Source of the DNA: an uncultured Bacilli bacterium
GTDB taxonomy: Bacteria; Bacillota_I; Bacilli_A; RF39; UBA660
Direction: 5' to 3'
NCBI GenBank assembly: GCA_944358875.1
Contig: CALVRZ010000014.1
Span: 1 to 38,895, forward strand
DNA: 38,895 bases
The translations under genes were made by a program, and so were the position numbers. The notes under the pieces were generated by a model. It did no database searches, was not told where the DNA came from, and saw only the letters and a list, made by a program, of their open reading frames with translations. The first letter of the stretch is position 1. Each line of letters opens with the position of its first letter. Below, piece by piece: positions 32,709 through 38,895 of the stretch.

Positions 32709-33719
32709 TTATTTTGTTTTCTTTCGGCATTTGGTTTGAGAAAATTGTTTTATGATTGATATTAGTATTTCACTTGTCTTTGCCATATCCTCTAAACATA
32801 TATATTCATAGATACTATGGAAGTTATGGCCACCAGTTCCTAGATTAGGACATGGTATTCCTAAAAAGCTTATATTAGTTCCATCAGTACCTCCCCTTAT
32901 GGGAATTATTTGAGGAGTTATTCCTAAATTATTAATGGCAGATTTGGTTTCTTCAACTAAAGAAGTCTCCTTATTAATAATTTCAAACATATTACGATAT
33001 GAATCTTTAATATCTAATTCAATACAATTATGATACTTTTTATTTAAATTTTCTACAATACTTGATAATACTTGTTTTCTTTTTTCAAAGTTGTTTTTAT
33101 CGAAATCTCTTATTAAATATTTCATTGTAGCATGGGATACATTTCCTGTTATTTCATTTAAGTGAAAAAAACCTTCATATTTTTCTGTATTCTCTGGTAT
33201 TTCTTCTGGTAAGAGAGAATTAATGATGGTAGCAATACGTCCAGCATTGATCATTATTCCTTTGGCACTACCACAGTGAGAAGATATACCGTTAATGTTA
33301 ATATAAGCAGTAGCGGCATTAAAGTTTTCATAGGCAAATTCGCCTAAATGGCTACCATCAACAGTATAAGCAAAATTAGGATAGAAATATTTTTTATCAA
33401 AGTGCAAAGTGCCTAACCCTATCTCTTCATCAGGGGTGAAGCAGACAAATATATCGCCATGAGATTCTTTAGAGTTAGAAAAATATTCTAGCATTGTCAT
33501 TATTTCGGCGATTCCCGCTTTATCATCAGAACCAAGCAATGTGGGGCCATCTGAGGTAATGAGAGTTTTACCAAGATGATTTTTTAGATCGGGATAAACA
33601 TTTGAAGAAAGGATAACTCCATTATTTAAAGAAATATCTTTACCATCATAATTATAGATTATATTGGGTTTTATATTTTTACTGGGTGCATCTTCTGATG
33701 AAGTAAGTTCATTTTGAAT
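32709..33719 (-). pseudogene. pepT: Peptidase T (tripeptide aminopeptidase), 5' end lost
   Basis: PepT is a di-zinc cytosolic peptidase of about 410 residues. This frame keeps residues from TSSEDAPSKNIKPNIIYNYDG on: LLGSDDKAGIAEIM, CFTPDEEIGLG, the dimerisation domain, and RGGTDGTNISFLG plus GTGGHNFHS. The first roughly 80 residues, with the first zinc histidine (HMDTS), are missing. The frame has no ATG or RBS at its start and joins the stop codon of the element gene at 33720-33896. A 276-codon reading from TTG 33539 exists but would lack more. It is a truncated, probably inactive gene cut by the neighbouring element. Confidence 0.9.
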
Positions 33720-33896
33720 TTACTTTTTTATAACTATTTTTTTAACTTTAGCTTTATACTTTAAAACTAAAATTGCATCTTCTGTTGCACTTCTTTTTAA
33801 CTCATATCCTATAAGATTTTTATCGTCTATTACTTTATCTCCAACAATTATCTTAAAGTTCTTATTATCTCCCATATCATAAATTGTTAATTCCAT
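33720..33896 (-). CDS. Small element-encoded protein of unknown function
   Basis: 58 residues with repeated strands (LTIYDMGDNKNFKIIVGDKVID, DAILVLKYKAKVKKIVIKK), so probably a small beta protein. AGGAG lies 7 bases before ATG 33896 (another ATG at 33902). The upstream sequence (cATAAAAGGAGAATgaat) matches that of the 54-residue gene at 34306-34470. The stop codon abuts the truncated pepT, so it marks the left end of the element. No family recognised. Confidence 0.6.
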   Translation of the reverse strand: MELTIYDMGDNKNFKIIVGDKVIDDKNLIGYELKRSATEDAILVLKYKAKVKKIVIKK

Positions 33897-33968
33897 ATTC
33901 ATTCTCCTTTTATGTCTTGATTTTTAATTTATACTCCTTTACAATATCTTTAGAAAGGAGTGTAACGT

Positions 33969-34340
33969 ATGTCTGATACTATTTGGGTTGCAATTATTAC
34001 GGCTTTAGCCACTACCGTTCCTCAAATAATAAATTCTATTATTACTTACCGTAAGGATATTAAGCAAAAGCAATTAGATTTTTTTGAGAAAAACAGATTA
34101 AATGCTATAGTAGAATTTTTAGATACTGTCGGAGAAACTTATTCACGCGAAGGATTATCTCAAATTGAAAAATATAAATTTGATAAATCGCTTAATAAAT
34201 TACTTTTATATTTTCCAAATATAGACAATGAAGAAGTTACAAAAATATCTAATTCCACTAAAGAATGGGATTCTGTTAAACGTTTAGATGCTTTAAAGCC
34301 TTTAATTAACAAACTTTCCAAATCAATATCTGAAAAATAA
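33969..34340 (+). CDS. Small membrane-anchored element protein
   Basis: 123 residues with an N-terminal hydrophobic helix (IWVAIITALATTVPQIINSII) and a charged, helical cytoplasmic part. Such small N-anchored proteins are common in phages and integrative elements, function unknown. AAAGGAG gives ATG 33969. It is divergent from the 58-residue gene and its end overlaps the convergent 54-residue gene by 35 bases. Confidence 0.65.
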   Translation: MSDTIWVAIITALATTVPQIINSIITYRKDIKQKQLDFFEKNRLNAIVEFLDTVGETYSREGLSQIEKYKFDKSLNKLLLYFPNIDNEEVTKISNSTKEWDSVKRLDALKPLINKLSKSISEK

Positions 34341-34470
34341 TAAAACTCACAATCAAGTATATTGCCCATAATATATTTGATTTTTCTTTTTCCCATTTTT
34401 TTGTATTAGAGATGTAAAGATATACATACTCTATTAATACTAAAATAGTGCTTATTAATTTAATAGCCAT
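34306..34470 (-). CDS. 54-residue membrane protein
   Basis: The frame starts at ATG 34470 with AGGAG upstream and encodes 54 residues with two hydrophobic segments (LISTILVLIEYVYLYI and ILWAIYLIVSFIIFQILI) parted by a charged loop (NTKKWEKEKS), so a two-pass membrane protein. Its 3' end overlaps the convergent 123-residue gene by 35 bases. The leader matches that of the gene at 33720-33896, which argues that it is real. Could be a holin-like or toxin-like peptide; nothing proves this. Confidence 0.5.
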   Translation of the reverse strand: MAIKLISTILVLIEYVYLYISNTKKWEKEKSNILWAIYLIVSFIIFQILIWKVC

Positions 34471-34497
34471 ATACTCTTTATTCTCCTTTTATGCTTA

Positions 34498-34728
34498 TTA
34501 ACTTTCAGTGAAACTACTTTTTAAAAAAAATTCATCAATGTTACAACCAATAGCATTAGCAACATCATTTAATTTATTGATACTGTAATTCATCGGATTA
34601 TTTTCAATCTTTAGATATGTTTGTTTAGTTATTTCCATAATATTAGCGATATCATCTTGGGTTTTTCCTCTTTTTTCTCTGCAAGATTTTATATTTCTTG
34701 AAATTTGTAGCTCGTTAGTTTCCATCAT
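34498..34728 (-). CDS. HTH (XRE/Cro-type) regulator of the element
   Basis: 76 residues with a lambda-repressor-like HTH: RNIKSCREKRGKTQDDIANIMEITKQTYLKIEN, followed by INKLNDVANAIGCNIDEFF. It has no effector domain, as in Cro-like regulators. It faces the CI-like gene at 34866 across two palindromic operators. GAGGTGTG lies upstream; ATG 34728 or 34725 is the start. Probably sets the lysogenic or integrated state together with the divergent regulator. Confidence 0.85.
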   Translation of the reverse strand: MMETNELQISRNIKSCREKRGKTQDDIANIMEITKQTYLKIENNPMNYSINKLNDVANAIGCNIDEFFLKSSFTES

Positions 34729-34757
34729 CACACCTCACTTTCCTTTACTACATCATC

Positions 34758-34844
34758 ATTGTACTTCACTTTTAGTGAAAAATCAATACTTTTTTTAAAA
34801 TAAAGTGAAAAAATATTTTACTTTTAGTAAAAATATGATATAAT
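34758..34844. promoter_or_regulatory. Divergent promoters with paired palindromic operators
   Basis: Minus promoter: TTGATT (34786-34781), 17-base spacer, TACAAT (34763-34758); operator TTCACT-TTT-AGTGAA (34765-34779) fills the spacer. Plus promoter: TTTACT (34817-34822), 16-base spacer, TGaTATAAT (-10 at 34839-34844); operator TTTTACT-TTT-AGTAAAA (34816-34832) covers its -35. Both share ACTTTTAGT. A half site AAAGTGAA lies at 34803. Confidence 0.75.
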
Positions 34845-34865
34845 TATCGTGAAAGGAGGAATAAA

Positions 34866-35222
34866 ATGAATGGTGACTTTTTTCCACAAAATTTAAAATA
34901 CCTACTAGATAATGATATAATAACTGTCAAAACAATTTTAAATTTAACAAATAATAATAGTCCAAGTTTAGTCACCATGTGGAAGAATGGAGAAAGACAA
35001 ATTACAACAAAGGACTTACTAAAAATAGCTAATCATTTAGGATATACAGTTGATGACCTAATAAACAAAGATTTAAGTAAAATTAATGACAACGAAATTA
35101 ATAAAACACAAATATTATTTGATAAGAGTAAAGATATACTATCTGATGATGACAGGGCTACGCTTGAATTCATAATGAAAAAAACAATTGATAATTACGA
35201 AAAAAATAAAAAAAATGAATAA
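34866..35222 (+). CDS. CI/ImmR-like HTH repressor
   Basis: 118 residues: an HTH of the repressor type (VKTILNLTNNNSPSLVTMWKNGERQITTKDLLKIANHLGYTVDDLI) and a charged C-terminal helix (DDRATLEFIMKKTIDNYEK), probably for dimer formation. AAAGGAGG precedes the ATG at 34866. It is followed at once by an ImmA-like metalloprotease, the pairing known from ICEBs1 and many prophages, where the protease cleaves the repressor on induction. Confidence 0.82.
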   Translation: MNGDFFPQNLKYLLDNDIITVKTILNLTNNNSPSLVTMWKNGERQITTKDLLKIANHLGYTVDDLINKDLSKINDNEINKTQILFDKSKDILSDDDRATLEFIMKKTIDNYEKNKKNE

Positions 35223-35256
35223 GTATGCTAGTATAGGTACTAAAAAGGAGTATAAA

Positions 35257-35574
35257 ATGAATTTATTTAATCTAATTAAAGGAGAAGTAAATCAAAAAGA
35301 ATTATTAAACTATTATAACGCAACTATTATATATGAAGAATTACCGCTAAAAATAAATGGTTATGTTTTTAATTATGATGGTATTAATTTTATAGTAGTT
35401 AATAAAAGCTTGTCATATTATAAAAAGAAAAAAACAATTATACATGAACTAGCACACATAGAACTTAGTCAATTAAATCAAATCGATAAAGATTTAGCAT
35501 ATCTTAAAGTCGACAAATACGAAGATGAAGCTGATAAGTATATAAAAATGTTATTAGAATTAATAAAAGAATGA
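35257..35574 (+). CDS. ImmA/IrrE-family metalloprotease
   Basis: 105 residues with the zinc motif HELAHIE (HExxH) and a downstream EDEADKY that can give the third ligand. Upstream strands (ATIIYEELPLKINGYVF, INFIVVNKSLS) match the usual ImmA layout, so the protein is a short but complete version. AAAAGGAG selects ATG 35257; the frame opens 69 bases earlier within the repressor gene. By analogy with ICEBs1 it would cut the CI/ImmR-like repressor and release the element. Confidence 0.85.
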   Translation: MNLFNLIKGEVNQKELLNYYNATIIYEELPLKINGYVFNYDGINFIVVNKSLSYYKKKKTIIHELAHIELSQLNQIDKDLAYLKVDKYEDEADKYIKMLLELIKE

Positions 35575-35613
35575 ACACTAAAATTGTCAAAAATAAAAAA
35601 AAAATAAATCAGG

Positions 35614-35647
35614 TTAAAACTTTATTTTAAGTTTTAATATATATAAT
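35614..35647 (+). promoter_or_regulatory. Inverted repeat and -10 box before the Ltp-like gene
   Basis: A perfect 9-bp repeat TTAAAACTT / AAGTTTTAA with a 6-base loop lies 4 bases before TATAAT (35642-35647). It may be an operator of the Ltp-like gene or a weak terminator after the protease gene. Confidence 0.4.
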
Positions 35648-35671
35648 TTGCGTTAAGGGAGGTGAATGAAT

Positions 35672-36163
35672 ATGAAAGAGGAAAAGAAAAAAATGCCAGT
35701 CTGGTTAATCGTCATTATTATAATAGTTGTTATTGGTATAATTGGATCCTTTGCATCAACTTCAAGTAATGAAGAAAAAAGCAATAATACAAATGAAAGC
35801 GAAACATCTGAACAAATTACTGATGAACAAACTAATGAAATAACAAAAAATGACAGTATTCCTACTGAATATAAAAATGCACTAACTAAAGCAGAAGATT
35901 ATTCGGAGTTAATGCATATGTCTAAACAAGCAATTTATGATCAATTAACGTCTGAATATGGTGAACAATTTTCTGAAGATGCTGCTCAATATGCAATTGA
36001 TAATATGGAGGCAGATTGGAAAGCAAATGCATTAGAAAAAGCTAAAGACTATCAAGAAAATATGAATATGTCAAAAAATGCAATTTATGACCAACTAACT
36101 TCAGAATATGGAGAAAAGTTCACAGCAGAAGAAGCACAATATGCTATTGATAATTTAGAGTAA
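35672..36163 (+). CDS. Ltp-like superinfection-exclusion protein
   Basis: About 163 residues: a basic start, a single N-terminal membrane helix (VWLIVIIIIVVIGIIGSF), a polar linker and two tandem repeats of about 48 residues containing M-x-M-S-K-x-A-I-Y-D-Q-L-T-S-E-Y-G-E and AQYAIDN. These are the repeats of the Ltp family (PF07553), first known from temperate streptococcal phage TP-J34, whose lipoprotein blocks DNA entry of other phages. Here the anchor is a transmembrane helix and not a lipobox. GGGAGG suits ATG 35672 better than 35666. Position next to the repressor module fits a lysogenic-conversion gene. Confidence 0.85.
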   Translation: MKEEKKKMPVWLIVIIIIVVIGIIGSFASTSSNEEKSNNTNESETSEQITDEQTNEITKNDSIPTEYKNALTKAEDYSELMHMSKQAIYDQLTSEYGEQFSEDAAQYAIDNMEADWKANALEKAKDYQENMNMSKNAIYDQLTSEYGEKFTAEEAQYAIDNLE

Positions 36164-36171
36164 TAAAAAAA

Positions 36172-36192
36172 GACTAGCCCACTGCAATGGTA
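36172..36192. repeat. 21-bp direct repeat, copy 1
   Basis: GACTAGCCCACTGCAATGGT plus A, identical to 37125-37145, each preceded by an A run. The two copies flank the MazF-like gene and the plus-strand RNA. Copy 1 has only one arm of the hairpin seen in copy 2. Confidence 0.9.
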
Positions 36193-36210
36193 ACAGAAAG
36201 GAAGTAAAAG

Positions 36211-36975
36211 ATGAGTACGAAAGTAAAAGATATTGAAGAATTAAAACAAAAAGAATTACAAAGATCAGACAGAAAAAAAGCAAAACTACTGCAGGCATTT
36301 GAAAACAATGTTAAAATATCAAATATGAATTTACCAAATAAATACAATTCGTTTGAATCATGGGAATATACTAGAAGTAATAGATTGCTATATGAAATTA
36401 GTCTACCACCAGATAAAAAATATATGAGATATCCACGCGGAACCATAATAAAAGTTGACTTTGGTGTCAATGTTGGTAGTGAATTTTCTGAGCAACATTT
36501 TGCAATAACTTTATCAAAAAGAGATAGTATATATAATAATTGTGTAATAGTTGTCCCATTGACATCTAAAAGACACAAAAACTGTATAAATCTAGATGGT
36601 TTAATAAGCAAAAGCTATTTAGAAACCTTGCAAAAAAAAGTTGATGAATTGCAAAATAGAATTCAAGAAATTGATATAGAAAATTGTGAATTTAATCCCA
36701 ATTATGAAAAAGAAATAAAAAAAATCAAGAAAGTTTTAAGTTACTATAAAACCATTAAAGAAAATCTTTCTTATGCATGTATAGATCAAATAAGAACGAT
36801 AAGCAAATTAAATATTCTTCCCCCAATGAATGAATATGATATGGTAGGTTCATATAAATGTGCTGAAGAAATAATGAATAAAATCGACAAACAGATAGTT
36901 AGGCAATATACTGCGATTGACTTTAGAGAATTTGAAAAATTCTTTGACAATCTAAAAGATGAAAATAATAAATAG
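36211..36975 (+). CDS. MazF/PemK-like protein with coiled-coil insertion
   Basis: 254 residues. The core reads like a MazF/PemK mRNA interferase: YPRGTIIKVDFGVNVGSEF, QHFAITLSKRDS, CVIVVPLTSKRH and, after an insertion, LSYACIDQIRTISKLNI. An approximately 45-residue coiled coil (about 135-185) separates the core strands, and a further helix of 60 residues precedes it. These long forms are found in Bacillota elements. No MazE-like antitoxin lies beside it; the neighbours are the Ltp-like gene and two RNA units. AAAGGAAG gives the ATG. Toxin activity is unproven. Confidence 0.78.
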   Translation: MSTKVKDIEELKQKELQRSDRKKAKLLQAFENNVKISNMNLPNKYNSFESWEYTRSNRLLYEISLPPDKKYMRYPRGTIIKVDFGVNVGSEFSEQHFAITLSKRDSIYNNCVIVVPLTSKRHKNCINLDGLISKSYLETLQKKVDELQNRIQEIDIENCEFNPNYEKEIKKIKKVLSYYKTIKENLSYACIDQIRTISKLNILPPMNEYDMVGSYKCAEEIMNKIDKQIVRQYTAIDFREFEKFFDNLKDENNK

Positions 36976-36992
36976 AAATAGAAACGATAAGG

Positions 36993-37021
36993 TTGACATT
37001 TTACAAATAAAATGATATATT
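36993..37021 (+). promoter_or_regulatory. Strong promoter of the plus-strand small RNA
   Basis: Perfect TTGACA, 17-base spacer, TATATT with a TG two bases before it. Confidence 0.85.
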
Positions 37022-37027
37022 ATATGT

Positions 37028-37115
37028 GACAACTGAAACAGCAATGTTTTTTATGTAGTCATTTGGTCGGCGACGACTTATATTTTATAGCTAGTCAACT
37101 TGACTAGCTTTTTTT
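37028..37115 (+). ncRNA. Candidate small RNA, plus strand (about 88 nt)
   Basis: From the promoter at 36993 to the terminator hairpin GCTAGTCAA-C-TTGACTAGC (37090-37108) with seven T. It holds a hairpin with a GNRA loop (GTCG-GCGA-CGAC, 37066-37077) and the sequence TTTTTTATGTA, complementary to the 5' stem of the opposite RNA. No open frame of more than 10 codons or ribosome binding site is seen. Confidence 0.65.
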
Positions 37116-37117
37116 AT

Positions 37118-37193
37118 AAAAAATGACTAGCCCACTGCAATGGTACTAGTCAGGTACATAAAAAATTCTCCGACACGAGAAAGTCTTTTATGT
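37118..37193 (-). ncRNA. Candidate small RNA, minus strand (about 76 nt)
   Basis: Convergent with the plus RNA and ending 3 bases away. Its 5' part folds into a long hairpin (GTACATAAAA ... TTTTATGTAC, inner stem TTCTC/GAGAA), and its end is a terminator GACTAG ... CTAGTC followed by T6 (37151-37118). No convincing coding frame. Confidence 0.6.
37125..37145. repeat. 21-bp direct repeat, copy 2
   Basis: Identical to 36172-36192. Here it forms the terminator hairpin of the minus-strand RNA, because ctagtc (37146-37151) completes the stem. Confidence 0.9.
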
Positions 37194-37199
37194 ACTCTA

Positions 37200-37228
37200 A
37201 TTATAGCAAAAAAATGAAAAAATGTAAA
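37200..37228 (-). promoter_or_regulatory. Promoter of the minus-strand small RNA
   Basis: TTTACA (37228-37223), 17-base spacer, extended -10 TGcTATAAT (-10 at 37205-37200). Confidence 0.8.
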
Positions 37229-37245
37229 TAATGTAGGCAAAATAA

Positions 37246-38394
37246 ATGGATAAAAAAGTATATGAAAAAACAAGATATCAAAATATTTACAGGCACAAGA
37301 AAAACAAAAATTATATAGTTATGATGAGTAAGCCAGTAAAGACAAGTATTGCCACTGTTGATGGTAAAAAAATAATGAAACTAGAAGACGCCCTTAAAAT
37401 TAGAGACAATCCTAAAATAAAAATGCAAGTGGGTCTTGAAGTCACTTATAAGGAAGACTTTGATAGTTTATGGAATAAGTATATGGATAATTGTAAAAAT
37501 GTTCAAAGACAGTCTTACAATACGATAAGAAGAAAAGAGATCATGTATAACAAATATGCAAAGAATGAATTCAATAAAAAAGTATCTAAAATAACAGAAA
37601 AAAGATATGATATACTTTATAAATAATATGGAGTGTACTGTAAAACAAAAAAATCAAATGATAAAAGAATTAAAAACATTTTTTAATTGGTGTATAAAAG
37701 AAAACTATCTACTCTTTTCTCCCTTAAGGAACATAAAAAAATATAAAGTAGAAAAATCAGAAATGAATTTTTGGACGCCAGAAGAAGTATCAATGTTTTT
37801 AGATACTATAAATAATGATATTAAAAATAATGTAAATGTTGAAACTGCATATAGAACGAAAATATTTACATTGATAAATTTCAGCTTAGGCGATCGTGTC
37901 GGTGAGACTAGAGCACTAACGTTTGATAGTTTTGATGAAAAATTGTAAAAATCAAGCATTCAATAAATTACGATAGAAAAAGTAGTGACTTTTTGTCAGA
38001 TACTAAAAATTATCATTCGCAAAGAGTAATTAATATTACTTCAAAATTGATAGAGGAAATAAAATAATATAAATATTATCTAATAAATTTTTGTAATTAT
38101 TCTGTCAAAGACAATGATTTGATATTTTTTAATTATCAAAATAAAAAGCCATATACAGATGTAACTTTGAGGAAGTATTTTTATAAATACTGTGATAAAG
38201 CAAATGTTACAAAAATCAGAATGTATGATTTAAGACATACTTATGTAGCTACTATGATGTCGGAGGGAAAAGAATTATATCACATAAGTGAAAGAATCGG
38301 ACATAGTGACTACTCTACTACTGTTAATAAATATGGACACTTATCTAATAAAACAAGAAAGGAGATAGCATCAATTACTGACAAGTATATTTAA
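37246..38394 (+). pseudogene. Broken tyrosine recombinase (phage-type integrase)
   Basis: Three overlapping or adjacent fragments together give one integrase of about 380 residues: an AP2/SAM-like N-terminal part (37246-37626), the catalytic start with GDRVGETRALTF containing the first Arg (37607-37948), and the end with YDLRHTYVATMM, IGHSDYSTT and the nucleophile region NKYGHL (38119-38394). There is a frameshift near 37615, a second near 37945, and an in-frame TAA at about 38065. All catalytic residues can be seen, but no single frame is complete, so the element is immobile unless another integrase acts. It points at the tRNA array. A weak RBS precedes ATG 37246. Confidence 0.9.
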
Positions 38395-38420
38395 AGTCGG
38401 AGTAATTGAGAGAGTAAAAA

Positions 38421-38449
38421 TAATAAAAGTCCTTATAAAATAAGGACTT
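38421..38449 (-). terminator. Intrinsic terminator of the tRNA array
   Basis: A 10-bp stem AAGTCCTTAT / ATAAGGACTT followed on the minus strand by a T-rich run. It lies between the integrase remnant and tRNA-Phe. Confidence 0.85.
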
Positions 38450-38461
38450 AATTAACATATA

Positions 38462-38537
<76 letters not shown>

Positions 38538-38545
38538 AAAAATAA

Positions 38546-38622
38546 TGGCGGTTCCGACGGGATTTGAACCCGCGATCTTCTGCGTGACAGGCAGACGTGA
38601 TGGACCACTACACTACGGAACC
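38546..38622 (-). tRNA. tRNA-Asp (GTC)
   Basis: Acceptor GGTTCCG/CGGAACC, anticodon loop CTGTCAC giving GTC, T loop TTCAAAT, encoded CCA. Confidence 0.97.
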
Positions 38623-38623
38623 A

Positions 38624-38700
<77 letters not shown>

Positions 38701-38710
38701 ATAAATTAAG

Positions 38711-38803
38711 TGGCGGAGGAAAAGGGATTCGAACCCCTGCGCCGGTTTCCCGACCTCCCGGTTTTCAAGACCGGTCCCTTCAACCAGACTTGGGTATTCC
38801 TCC
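38711..38803 (-). tRNA. tRNA-Ser (TGA)
   Basis: Acceptor GGAGGAA/TTCCTCC, long variable arm, anticodon loop CTTGAAA giving TGA, encoded CCA. Confidence 0.96.
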
Positions 38804-38811
38804 AAAAATAA

Positions 38812-38895
38812 TGGTGCCTAAGGTCGGACTTGAACCGACACGAGGGTTGAATCTCGCAGGATTTTAAGTCCTGTGCGTCTACCTATTCCGCCACT
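38812..38895 (-). tRNA. tRNA-Leu (TAA), 5' end cut by the window edge
   Basis: Anticodon loop CTTAAAA giving TAA, long variable arm, 3' end CTTAGGC-A-CCA. The first five bases (GCCTA expected) lie outside the window. Confidence 0.95.

Noticed and set aside
36174-36611. 145-codon minus-strand frame over the MazF-like gene
   Set aside because: Shadow of the MazF-like frame, no ribosome binding site and no family look.
37028-37193. Small toxin peptides encoded by the convergent RNAs
   Set aside because: The best frames have only 10 codons and no ribosome binding site, so no peptide is claimed.

Overview
The window looks like a chromosomal segment of a very AT-rich Bacillota from the Bacilli/Mollicutes-related side of the phylum, probably a gut Erysipelotrichia- or RF39-like lineage. 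The reasons are the base composition, AGGTGA/AGGAGG ribosome binding sites, the rimP-nusA-rnpM-infB operon, dense intrinsic terminators and a CotD-like spore-coat protein. TGA is a genuine stop (for example at 15334 and 16025), so the Mycoplasma/Spiroplasma code is not used. The lineage is inferred, not proven.

Layout. (1) 1-7,650 is core and almost all on the minus strand: a SWIM zinc-finger protein; rimP-nusA-rnpM-infB with promoter, leader hairpin and terminator; a dCMP deaminase with a small partner; a CotD-like protein; and ffh. (2) 7,650-20,500 starts at a tRNA-Gly and is accessory. It holds a membrane coiled-coil protein, a TPR-HEPN protein, a decayed transporter, an AraC/GyrI-like regulator, a HerA-like ATPase overlapping a cysteine-rich protein, three convergent unknown genes, and a HxlR / zinc-macrodomain / sirtuin operon in which all three genes carry frameshifts. 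(3) 20,500-25,700 (minus) holds a small membrane protein behind a 19-bp-spacer promoter, then a run made of a radical-SAM/SPASM protein, a protein of the 5-hmdU-DNA-kinase-like base-hypermodification family, a COG3323-type protein, an HD phosphohydrolase, a surface protein and a uracil-DNA-glycosylase-fold protein. (4) 25,700-33,700 has tRNA-Arg, two large coiled-coil proteins of a probable shared complex, a CmpB-like membrane protein, a frameshifted kinase-like gene, a lipoprotein and a pepT that has lost its 5' end. (5) 33,720-38,400 is a small integrative-element or prophage remnant: two divergent HTH regulators with paired palindromic operators, an ImmA-like protease, an Ltp-like superinfection-exclusion protein, a MazF/PemK-like protein, two convergent small-RNA units and a broken tyrosine recombinase. 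(6) 38,400-38,895 is a minus-strand tRNA array (Leu-Ser-fMet-Asp-Phe, in transcription order).

How the genes work together. The core part is translation and transcription machinery. The accessory part is rich in stress, defence and DNA-modification functions: HEPN RNase fold, HerA ATPase, ADP-ribose signalling, base hypermodification next to a UDG-fold enzyme, superinfection exclusion and MazF. Many accessory genes are broken by single-base indels or truncation while every core gene is intact, which fits turnover of the accessory part. The strongest candidates for something undescribed are the convergent RNA pair at 36,993-37,228, the HerA/Cys-rich pair at 13,472-16,025 and the radical-SAM/base-hypermodification pair at 23,700-25,651. 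All functional statements rest on reading motifs by eye; no database search was possible.
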